Below are positions 27,494 through 34,977 of a DNA stretch of 64,000 nt, in pieces. A model generated the notes under the pieces. It made no database searches. It saw only the letters and a list, made by a program, of their open reading frames with translations, and had not been told where the DNA came from. Where the stretch lies: NCBI GenBank assembly GCA_038233335.1, contig JBBSME010000002.1, forward strand, positions 1 through 64,000, written 5' to 3'. Origin of the DNA: Iamia sp038233335 (GTDB lineage: Bacteria > Actinomycetota > Acidimicrobiia > Acidimicrobiales > Iamiaceae). The number at the start of each line of letters is the position of its first letter. The first letter of the stretch is position 1. Position numbers and translations under genes: made by a program.

Positions 27494-28994
27494 ATGGCCG
27501 AGGTCTTCCACGACATCCCCGACATGCAGCGAGCCCTGGCCGCCTACCAGCAGCTGGCATCCCCGCTCAAGTCGACGCCTTCGGACGGTTCCTCCGGGAG
27601 ACCAACGACAAGCTCGACGCCGCCCGAAGCCACCTCCGTCGCGTCGACGACTCGTTGCTCGAACCTCCACCGGAGCTGCGTCAGGTCATCAGCGACGTAA
27701 ACAGCGCCGTGGGCCTGCTCGGGAAAACGGCCCGCGGCATGACCTCGGGCTCGGACTATGCCTCGCGCGTGGCGCAGCTGGCCCGTCGGGCCGACGAGGG
27801 CGGCGGCCTGCCCGGCCTCCAGGCCGCCAAGGCGGGCAAGAGCCTCGTAACCTTCGCCGCCGATCCCACCCTCGGCGGAGGGACGGCGGCCCTGACCAAG
27901 GCGATCAACACCGTCATCGGGGCGCCCCTTGTCGGCCGCACCGCGGAGGTGGTGGTCGACGCCCTCGCCGGTGCCTACCGCCACGGCTTGACCGGCGGAG
28001 GCGCGAAAGCGGTGCTGACTGCGCTCGGCAAGGGGCTCCGGGGGGCGGTCACCCCGATCGCGGACCTCGAGAGGCTGCGGAACGGATCACTGCCGCCCGA
28101 CGCGGGCCGGTCGACGAGGCTGTTCGGGAAGATCGCACGCTTCGCCTTGCCGGCGGGAGTCGCCATCGACGGATTCTTCGGCGTCAGCGCGGTGGCCGAC
28201 ATGCGCGAGCAGGGCCTGAAGGCGAGCAACGGCTTGGGCCTGAGCTCGGCGGTCACCGGCCTCGGCACCGCCGCCCTGCTGTTCACCGGGCCCCCGGGTT
28301 GGGCGGCGGCCGGCCTCGGCGCGATCAGCCTGGGCACGGGGATCGGCTCGACCGTGGCCAAGGGCAAGGAGGACGACGCTGAGCGGCGCAAGGCGGAGGA
28401 GGCCTGGCGGGAGAAGCTGCGGCGCAACCCCAACACCACCGACCTCCTGCGGCGCGACGGCCCCCTGATGACGCCCTTGACCCGCCTCCCGCCGTCGTCC
28501 CGGCCGCGCGTCAGCCGCATCCCGCCCTCGACCTCGGTCGCCCCGAGGACCGACCTGACCCACCCGAGCCGTCAGAGCCCGTCCCCGGCCCGCCGACGGG
28601 AGGGTGCCGGGGGGACCTGTGGGCCTGCGGCCCGGCCGGTGGGCACCTGAGCCGACGGTGGCGGCGGTGGCGCGACGCGCTGGCACCCACCCCGCACGCG
28701 GCGGTCCGGGTCGATCTCGCCGCCGTCGTCGACGGTACGGCGGCGCGCGACTGGTTCACGGTCCTGGCGTCGGGCCCGACCTGGTGGCTCGCCCAGGCCG
28801 ATCCCGACGCCGCGGTCGAGGACCCGTCCCTGCTCGGCGACGATGCCGCCCCTGCGGTCACCGAGCCCATCGACGGCCCGGTGCTCCTCGGCCTGCTCGA
28901 CCGCTGGCTTCCCGAGGAGCGGTCCGCAGGCGAGGCGACCGAGGCGGGCGTTGGCTGCCCGGGCCGGGAGGGTCGTACGCTCGGCGATCGATGA
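27494..28994 (+). pseudogene. Large WXG/toxin-like gene broken by two single-base losses
   Basis: Protein-like sequence continues through three frames, each shifted by -1. ATG 27494 gives MAEVFHDIPDMQRALAAYQQ in frame one. From about 27570 it continues as QVDAFGRFLRETNDKLDAAR and a long helical part, then Gly/Ala-rich hydrophobic segments (LPAGVAIDGFFGVSAVADM; AALLFTGPPGWAAAGLGAIS) and a charged tail. After about 28500 a third frame carries DWFTVLASGPTWWLAQADP and PVLLGLLDRWLPEE and ends at 28994, over the mutase ATG. The third part has no start codon of its own, so it only makes sense as part of the same protein, about 500 residues. The layout resembles WXG/LXG-type secreted effectors and the 40.3-41.3 kb gene. 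Real decay or two homopolymer errors are both possible. Confidence 0.5.
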
Positions 28995-31129
28995 CCGACG
29001 AGGCGCGCGACCCCACGATCGACGACTGGCGCCAGCGAGCGGAGTCGGAGCTGAAGGGGCGCAGCCCCGATGAGTTGACCGACACCCGGCCCGAGGGCAT
29101 CGACGTCAAGCCGCTCTACACCGCCGCCGATCTGGACGGCGTCGACACCGGCGAGCTGCCCGGGTTCAGGCCCTTCACCCGCGGCGTGCGGGCCACCATG
29201 TACGCCAATCGGCCCTGGACCATCCGCCAGTACGCCGGGTTCTCCACCGCCGAAGAGTCCAACGCCTTCTACCGGCGCAACCTGGCCGCGGGCCAGCAGG
29301 GCGTCTCGGTCGCCTTCGACCTGGCCACCCACCGGGGCTACGACTCCGACCACCCGCGGGTGGTGGGCGACGTGGGCAAGGCCGGGGTGGCCATCGACTC
29401 GGTGGAGGACATGAAGATCCTCTTCGACGGCATCCCCCTGGAGAAGATGTCGGTCTCCATGACCATGAACGGCGCGGTGCTGCCCTGCCTGGCCAGCTTC
29501 ATCGTGGCGGGCGAGGAGCAGGGCGTCGCCCTGGACCAGCTCAGCGGGACCATCCAGAACGACATCCTCAAGGAGTTCATGGTCCGCAACACCTACATCT
29601 ACCCGCCCGAGCCGAGCATGCGGATCGTGTCGGACATCATCGTCTTCACGGCCGAGCACATGCCGCGGTACAACTCGATCTCGATCTCCGGCTACCACAT
29701 GCAGGAGGCGGGGGCGACGGCCGACCAGGAGCTGGCCTTCACCATCGCCGACGGCCTGGAGTACGTCCGCTACGCCCTGGATCGGGGCCTCGACGTCGAC
29801 GCCTTCGCCGGGCGGCTCAGCTTCTTCTTCGCCATCGGCATGGACTTCTTCATGGAGGTGGCCAAGCTGCGGGCCGCCCGCCTGCTCTGGCACGAGGTCA
29901 TGAGCCAGTTCGAGCCCAAGAGCGAGAAGTCGCTGATGCTGCGGACCCACTGCCAGACCTCGGGCGTGTCGCTGACCGCGCTGGACCCCTACAACAACGT
30001 GATCCGCACCACCGTCGAGGCCCTGGCCGCGGTGATGGGCGGCACCCAGAGCCTGCACACCAACGCCTTCGACGAGGCTCTCGGCCTGCCCACCGACTTC
30101 AGCGCCCGCATCGCTCGCAACACCCAGCTGGTGCTCCAGGAGGAGACCGGCGTGCCCGACGTGGTCGATCCGCTGGGCGGCTCGTACTACGTCGAGGCCC
30201 TCACCCGGGATCTAGCCGACAAGGCCAGGGCCCTGATGACCGAGGTCGAGGACCTGGGCGGCATGACCAAGGCCGTCGAGTCGGGCATGCCCAAGCTGCG
30301 CATCGAGGAGTCGGCGGCCGAGCGCCAGGCCCGCATCGACCGGGGCGAGGAGGTCGTGGTCGGGGTGAACAAGTACCGCCTCGACGACCCCGAGCAGGTC
30401 GACGTGTTCGACATCGACAACGCCTCGGTGCTGGCCCAGCAGGTGGCCAAGCTGGAGCGCATCCGGGCCGAGCGCGACCAGGCCGCCTGCGACGCGGCGC
30501 TGGACGCGCTGCGCGACGGGGCCGCAGGCGACGGCAACCTGCTGGCCCTCTGCGTCGACGCCGCTCGGGCCAGGGCGACGGTGGGCGAGATGAGCGACGC
30601 CATGGAAGAGGTGTTCGGGCGCCATCGGGCCGAGGTCCGTACCCTCTCCGGCGTGTACGGCAAGGGCTACGAGGGCGACGAGGGCTTCGAGAAGATCCAG
30701 GCCGACGTGGAGGCGTTCGCGGCCGACGAGGGCCGCCGGCCCCGGATGCTGGTGGTCAAGATGGGCCAGGACGGCCACGACCGCGGCGCCAAGGTGATCG
30801 CCACCGCCTTCGCCGACATCGGCTTCGACGTCGATGTCGGCCCCCTCTTCCAGACACCGGCCGAGGCCGCCCGCGACGCGGTGGAGAACGACGTCCACAT
30901 CGTCGGCGTGTCGTCCCAGGCCGCCGGGCACAAGACCCTCGTCCCCCACCTGATCGACGCCCTGCGCGAGGCCGGCGCCGACGACGTCCTGGTCGTCTGC
31001 GGCGGCGTCATCCCCCCCGGCGACCACCAGTTCCTGGCCGACGCCGGCGTGGCCGCCACCTTCGGCCCCGGCACCAACATCCCCGAGGCGGCCAAGCAGG
31101 TCCTCGACCTCCTCCGCGCCCGCCCCTGA
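28991..31129 (+). CDS. mutB: Methylmalonyl-CoA mutase, large (catalytic) subunit
   Basis: Adenosylcobalamin enzyme that isomerises methylmalonyl-CoA and succinyl-CoA. 712 residues: a TIM-barrel substrate domain (TIRQYAGFSTAEESNAFYR, VAFDLATHRGYDSDHPRV, MRTHCQTSGVSLT-type region) and a C-terminal B12-binding domain with D594-x-H596-x-x-G599 (GQDGHDRGAK). Start at ATG 28991, with TACGCT 9 nt upstream; the frame extends upstream but reads only Arg-rich non-protein. The small MutA subunit, expected upstream in heterodimeric systems, is absent; that place is taken by the broken WXG-like gene, so the subunit may be elsewhere. MeaB lies 2.8 kb downstream beyond the Uma2 array. Confidence 0.95.
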   Translation: MTDEARDPTIDDWRQRAESELKGRSPDELTDTRPEGIDVKPLYTAADLDGVDTGELPGFRPFTRGVRATMYANRPWTIRQYAGFSTAEESNAFYRRNLAAGQQGVSVAFDLATHRGYDSDHPRVVGDVGKAGVAIDSVEDMKILFDGIPLEKMSVSMTMNGAVLPCLASFIVAGEEQGVALDQLSGTIQNDILKEFMVRNTYIYPPEPSMRIVSDIIVFTAEHMPRYNSISISGYHMQEAGATADQELAFTIADGLEYVRYALDRGLDVDAFAGRLSFFFAIGMDFFMEVAKLRAARLLWHEVMSQFEPKSEKSLMLRTHCQTSGVSLTALDPYNNVIRTTVEALAAVMGGTQSLHTNAFDEALGLPTDFSARIARNTQLVLQEETGVPDVVDPLGGSYYVEALTRDLADKARALMTEVEDLGGMTKAVESGMPKLRIEESAAERQARIDRGEEVVVGVNKYRLDDPEQVDVFDIDNASVLAQQVAKLERIRAERDQAACDAALDALRDGAAGDGNLLALCVDAARARATVGEMSDAMEEVFGRHRAEVRTLSGVYGKGYEGDEGFEKIQADVEAFAADEGRRPRMLVVKMGQDGHDRGAKVIATAFADIGFDVDVGPLFQTPAEAARDAVENDVHIVGVSSQAAGHKTLVPHLIDALREAGADDVLVVCGGVIPPGDHQFLADAGVAATFGPGTNIPEAAKQVLDLLRARP

Positions 31130-31269
31130 GCCGGGCCCGAGCGGCCCCCCGCCGACGCAGGAGGCGGCAAGAGCGGGCAAGCACAGCATCGTTGCTCTCC
31201 GAGGCGCAGCCGAGGAGAACCCCCGCCGGACCGGACCTCTCTGCTGAGACAATGGGTACCCTGGTCGGC

Positions 31270-31842
31270 GTGGAGCTTGCGCTGCCTCCCGAGTGGGACA
31301 TCACCTTCCCTGACGATCGGCCCCTGACCGTCGGGGACTTCATGCGGCTGCCCGACGGACCCCCGAGGTTCGAGCTGATCGATGGAGCCCTCGTCGTGAA
31401 CCCCCCGCCGATCCCCCGGCACGCCCGCGACACCACCAACCTGACCCTGGTACTCCATGCCGCCTGCCCCGCCCACATGGAGGTGTTCGGATCCCCCGTC
31501 GCCTGGGTGGCCGACGACCGCAACGTCCTCGAACCCGACGTGTCGGTGTGCAGACGCGAAGACGTGGGCGAGAAGCGCCTCGACCTCCCACCCCTCCTCT
31601 GCGTGGAGATCCTCTCCCCCTCCACCCGACGGCGGGACCTGACCGTGAAACGGGACACCTACGAGCGCGGCGGGGTGGCCGCGTACTGGGTGATCGACCC
31701 GGACGGGCCCCGCCTCATCGCCTGGGACCTCGACGGCGACACCGGCACCTACGTCGAACGGGCCGACCTCACCGGTGAGGCCACCTTCAGCGCCACCGTC
31801 CCGTTCCCCGTCACCATCGACATCGCCTCCCTCGTCCGATAG
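31270..31842 (+). CDS. Uma2-family (DUF820) PD-(D/E)XK nuclease-like protein, copy 1
   Basis: 190 residues. Family marks: FELIDGALVVNP (Glu35), EPDVSVC (Asp90), CVEILSPSTRRRDLTVKR (Glu113, Lys127) and the C-terminal YERGGVAAYWVIDP. Together they form the predicted active site of this restriction-nuclease-like fold; biological role unknown. GTG start with TACCCT 7 nt upstream, the same promoter spacing as the two sister copies at 32091 and 33311. The first 40 codons are nearly identical in DNA to those copies, which indicates recent duplication or gene conversion. It lies between methylmalonyl-CoA mutase and MeaB. Confidence 0.88.
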   Translation: MELALPPEWDITFPDDRPLTVGDFMRLPDGPPRFELIDGALVVNPPPIPRHARDTTNLTLVLHAACPAHMEVFGSPVAWVADDRNVLEPDVSVCRREDVGEKRLDLPPLLCVEILSPSTRRRDLTVKRDTYERGGVAAYWVIDPDGPRLIAWDLDGDTGTYVERADLTGEATFSATVPFPVTIDIASLVR

Positions 31843-31849
31843 CGGTCGA

Positions 31850-32041
31850 GTCGCCCTGGGCGTGTTCCTCTCCGGCGCCCACGTGGTCATCGACCTCCAA
31901 GGCTTCCACCCGGCGACACGCCACCCGCCACGATCGCCGCCGGTGACGACCACACCTGCGCCATCCAGGCCGACACCACCGGCCCGGGCACCGCTGACCC
32001 GAGGGCGCCACCTGTCCGAGCCCGACGCCACCACTGATCAC
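31850..32041 (+). pseudogene. Fragment of a secreted RCC1-repeat-type protein
   Basis: Between Uma2 copies 1 and 2 two short protein-like fragments lie in frames shifted by one base. FLSGAHVVIDLQGFHP resembles the 'VVVDxxGYF' modules of actinobacterial secreted proteins, and PPATIAAGDDHTCAIQADTTG is a good match to an RCC1 repeat. Neither has a start, and the second ends at a stop near 32041. I read this as debris of a gene carried along with, or destroyed by, the Uma2 duplication. Confidence 0.35.
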
Positions 32042-32090
32042 CGAGAACCCGTCGAGTGGACCGTCGCACCCCCTGGGTACCCTTGGGGTC

Positions 32091-32663
32091 GTGGAGCTTG
32101 CGCTGCCTCCCGAGTGGGACATCACCTTCCCCGACGATCGGCCCCTGACCGTCGATGACTACCTGCGGCTGCCCGAAGGACCCCCCAACTTCGAGCTGAT
32201 CGATGGAGCCATCGTCGTGAACCCCGTTCCCGTCCCCCTCCACGCCCGCATCGCGTCGCACCTCACCTTCGCCCTCATGAGCGCCTGCCCGCCCGGCATG
32301 GAGGTGTTCGGCTCGCCGGTGGACTGGGTCGCTGACGACCACAACGTCCTCGAACCGGACGTGTCGGTGTGCGAGCAGGACAAGGTAGGCGAGAAGCGCC
32401 TGTACCTGCCGCCGGTGCTCTGCGTCGAGATCCTCTCACCCTCCACCCGACGGCGGGACCTGACCGTGACGCGCGGCATCTACGAGCGAGGCGGGGTCAC
32501 CGCCTACTGGGTCATCGACCCTGTGGGGCCCCGGTTCCTCGCCTGGGACCTCGACCCCGCCACCGGCAGGTACGTCGATCGGGCCGACCTTGTGGGTGAA
32601 GCGACCTTCGATGCCACCATCCCCTACCCCGTCACCATCGACGTCGCCGCCCTGATCCGGTGA
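32091..32663 (+). CDS. Uma2-family PD-(D/E)XK nuclease-like protein, copy 2
   Basis: 190 residues, with the same active-site set as copy 1 (FELIDGAIVVNP, EPDVSVC, CVEILSPSTRRRDLTV) and the same YERGGV-AYWVIDP ending. TACCCT at 32078-32083, with GTG 7 nt later. Upstream, GTCGAGTGG at 32051 recurs at 33271, the same 27 nt before the -10 hexamer of copy 3. The promoter was therefore duplicated with the gene. Synonymous and a few amino-acid differences (for example KR to TR in the lysine region, leaving RRDLTVTRG without the usual Lys127) suggest that the catalytic lysine may be lost in this copy. Confidence 0.88.
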   Translation: MELALPPEWDITFPDDRPLTVDDYLRLPEGPPNFELIDGAIVVNPVPVPLHARIASHLTFALMSACPPGMEVFGSPVDWVADDHNVLEPDVSVCEQDKVGEKRLYLPPVLCVEILSPSTRRRDLTVTRGIYERGGVTAYWVIDPVGPRFLAWDLDPATGRYVDRADLVGEATFDATIPYPVTIDVAALIR

Positions 32664-32705
32664 CGGCGGCCGGGGTCCGGCCCCGTCGCCGGTAGCCTCG
32701 TGCTG

Positions 32706-33224
32706 ATGAGCACCGTCTTCGTCGGCGAACGACCGCCTGAGGTCGATGCCTGGCTGCAGAGGCGGCGCGAGCTCGGTCAGGACCTGTTCGACGAGGTGTG
32801 GGAGGGCTCCTACCACGTGGCACCAGCACCGCACCGCCGGCACGGCGACATCGACGACCAGGTCGCGTTCCTCCTTCGCCCCGCCGCTCTGGCGGCCGGC
32901 CTGCACCCCACGGGACCGTGCAACCTCGGCGTCAGGGATGACTATCGGGTGCCCGACCGGGCGTACCTCCGCTCGGACCAACCGCTCACCTACGAACCCA
33001 CCGCTGCGCTGGTGGTCGAGATCCACTCGCCCGGCGACGAGACCTACCGGAAGCTCGACTTTTACCTCGCCTGTGGCGTGGACGAGCTCCTGGTGGTCGA
33101 CCCCCAAGACCGCACCGTCCAGTGGTTCGCTCGGGGGGACGGCGCGTTCGTCCAGACCGGTGCGAGTGAGCTGATCGAGATCACCGCCGACGGGCTGGCC
33201 GCCGACATCGACTGGCCCGCCTGA
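32706..33224 (+). CDS. Divergent Uma2-family protein
   Basis: 172 residues of the same family but a different branch from the three sister copies: it opens VFVGERPPEVDAWLQRRREL and carries EVWEGSYHVAPAPHRRHGDI (Glu position), VPDRAYL (Asp), LVVEIHSPGDETYRKLDFYLA (Glu ... Lys) and DELLVVDPQDRTVQWF. The E-x-x-x-P-x-D-E-x-x-x-K arrangement is complete, so the predicted active site is intact. ATG 32706 has TAGCCT 7 nt upstream. It sits between copies 2 and 3, so the array is mixed rather than a simple tandem triplication. Confidence 0.85.
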   Translation: MSTVFVGERPPEVDAWLQRRRELGQDLFDEVWEGSYHVAPAPHRRHGDIDDQVAFLLRPAALAAGLHPTGPCNLGVRDDYRVPDRAYLRSDQPLTYEPTAALVVEIHSPGDETYRKLDFYLACGVDELLVVDPQDRTVQWFARGDGAFVQTGASELIEITADGLAADIDWPA

Positions 33225-33310
33225 CCCAGCCCGGCCACTGAGGTTCCGGTGGCATGGCACGCCACGAACTGTCGAGTGGCCCTCGCTTGCGTCGGGGTAC
33301 TCTGTGACCC

Positions 33311-33883
33311 GTGGAGCTTGCGCTGCCTCCCGAGTGGGACCTCACCTTCCCCGACGATCGACCTCTCACCGTCGACGACTACCTGCGGCTGCCCGAAGGA
33401 CCCCCCAACTTCGAGCTGATCGATGGAGCCATCGTCGTGAACCCTGTGCCCATCCCCCTGCACGCCCTCGTCGCGGGCAACCTCCACTTCGCCCTCCGGT
33501 CTGCCTGCCCGCCGCACCTGGTGGTGTTCGGCTCGCCAGTGGACTGGGTAGCCGACGAGCACGACGTCCTGGAACCAGACGTGTCGGTGTGTGAGCGCGA
33601 CAAGGTGGGTGACAAGCGCCTGTACCTGCCGCCGGTGCTCTGCGCGGAGATCCTCTCACCATCGAACCGCCGGCGGGACCTGACCGTGAAGCGGGACATC
33701 TACGAGCGAGGAGGCGTCCGCGCCTACTGGGTCATCGATCCGATCGGGCCGCGCCTCCTCGTCCACGAGCTCGACCACGACACCGGCACCTACGTGGAGA
33801 GGGCAGACCTCGACGGAGAGGCCACCTTCGAGGCCACCGTCCCCTTCCCCGTCACCATCGACGTCGCTGCCCTCATCCTCTGA
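33311..33883 (+). CDS. Uma2-family PD-(D/E)XK nuclease-like protein, copy 3
   Basis: 190 residues, very close to copy 2 over the first third (identical LPEGPPNFELIDGAIVVNP segment) and retaining Lys in RRDLTVKRDIYERGG. The Glu segment is CAEILSPSNRRRD. TACTCT at 33298-33303, GTG 7 nt later; the GTCGAGTGG upstream element is shared with copy 2 at identical distance. Followed after 72 nt by meaB, which has its own promoter-like hexamer. The persistence of intact frames in four adjacent family members suggests they are functional or very recent. Confidence 0.88.
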   Translation: MELALPPEWDLTFPDDRPLTVDDYLRLPEGPPNFELIDGAIVVNPVPIPLHALVAGNLHFALRSACPPHLVVFGSPVDWVADEHDVLEPDVSVCERDKVGDKRLYLPPVLCAEILSPSNRRRDLTVKRDIYERGGVRAYWVIDPIGPRLLVHELDHDTGTYVERADLDGEATFEATVPFPVTIDVAALIL

Positions 33884-33955
33884 ACCTGAGGGACCACGGT
33901 GGCGTGCGGACCGATGAAGGGGACCGATGGCGGTCGTCCTGCCTAGCCTCTGCGG

Positions 33956-34939
33956 GTGACCGCCGACCCCGTCTCCGACCTCGTCGCGGGCATCGCTGAC
34001 GGCGACCGCCGGGCCCTGGCCCGGGGGATCACCCTGGTCGAGTCGACCCGCCCCGATCACCGGGAGCAGGCCGCCAGGCTGGTCAGCAACCTGCTGGAGC
34101 GCACCGGCGGCGCCGTGCGGCTGGGGATCAGCGGGCCCCCGGGCGTGGGCAAGTCCACCTTCATCGAGGCCTTCGGCCGGCTCCTGACCTCCCAGGGCCA
34201 CCAGGTGGCGGTCCTTGCGGTCGACCCGACCAGCTCCCGCTCCGGGGGCTCGATCCTGGGCGACAAGACCCGGATGGAGGAGCTGGCCAAGGATCCTGCG
34301 GCATTCGTGCGGCCCTCGCCCTCGGGCCGCGCCCTCGGAGGGGTCACCCGCAGCACCCGTGAGGCGCTGCTGCTGTGCGAGGCCGCGGGCTTCGACGTGG
34401 TCCTGGTCGAGACGGTCGGGGTGGGCCAGAGCGAGGTGGCCGTGGCCGACCTCACCGACCTCTTCGTGCTGCTCGCGTCGCCCACCGGCGGCGACGACCT
34501 CCAGGGCATCAAGCGGGGGATCATGGAGCTGGCCGACATCGTGGTCGTGACCAAGGCCGACGGCGACCTGGCCGCCAAGGCGGCCCACGCCGCCGCCGAC
34601 ATCAGGCGCGCCCTCCTCCTGCTGCGTCCCCGCCACGAGGCCCTCACCCCGGTGACGCTGGAGGCCTCGGCCGTGGACGGGACCGGGGTCGAGGAGGTGT
34701 GGGCGGCGGTGGCCGAGGCCCACGCGGCCCTGCAGGCCGACGGCACCCTCGACCGCCTCCGGGCCGAGCAGGCCCGGGACTGGCTCTGGTCTGAGCTGCG
34801 AGGGGCGCTGGAGCTGCTTGTGCGCACCGACCCGGGGGTGGCCGCCGCCCTACCCGAGGTCGAAGCGGCGGTGGGCGACGGAGAGCTGTCGCCGGCCGCC
34901 GGCGCGGCCCGGCTGCTCGAGCATTTGGACCTCTCCTGA
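33956..34939 (+). CDS. meaB: MeaB/ArgK-family GTPase, methylmalonyl-CoA mutase chaperone
   Basis: G3E-type GTPase that loads and protects adenosylcobalamin in methylmalonyl-CoA mutase. 327 residues: Walker A GPPGVGKST (60-68), DPTSSRSGGSILGDKTRM, FVRPSPSGRALGGVTRST, ETVGVGQSE (switch region), TKADGD (guanine specificity) and a C-terminal helical dimerisation arm. GTG start with TAGCCT 6 nt upstream. In most actinobacteria it follows the mutase gene directly; here four Uma2 genes lie between them and it has acquired or kept its own promoter. Confidence 0.93.
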   Translation: MTADPVSDLVAGIADGDRRALARGITLVESTRPDHREQAARLVSNLLERTGGAVRLGISGPPGVGKSTFIEAFGRLLTSQGHQVAVLAVDPTSSRSGGSILGDKTRMEELAKDPAAFVRPSPSGRALGGVTRSTREALLLCEAAGFDVVLVETVGVGQSEVAVADLTDLFVLLASPTGGDDLQGIKRGIMELADIVVVTKADGDLAAKAAHAAADIRRALLLLRPRHEALTPVTLEASAVDGTGVEEVWAAVAEAHAALQADGTLDRLRAEQARDWLWSELRGALELLVRTDPGVAAALPEVEAAVGDGELSPAAGAARLLEHLDLS

Positions 34940-34977
34940 GCCCCGCGACGTCCTCTGCGCCCGCGCCCGACCCGAGG

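Noticed and set aside
27560..27580. Programmed -1 ribosomal frameshifting in the WXG-like gene
   Set aside because: No X-XXY-YYZ slippery heptamer or downstream pseudoknot is evident at this or the 20585 junction; simple base loss explains both.
28604..28990. N-terminal extension of methylmalonyl-CoA mutase
   Set aside because: Arg-rich low-complexity reading; convincing protein in this stretch lies in another frame (the broken WXG-like gene).
31130..33956. IS element or transposon carrying the Uma2 genes
   Set aside because: No transposase gene, terminal inverted repeats or target duplication could be seen at the borders.
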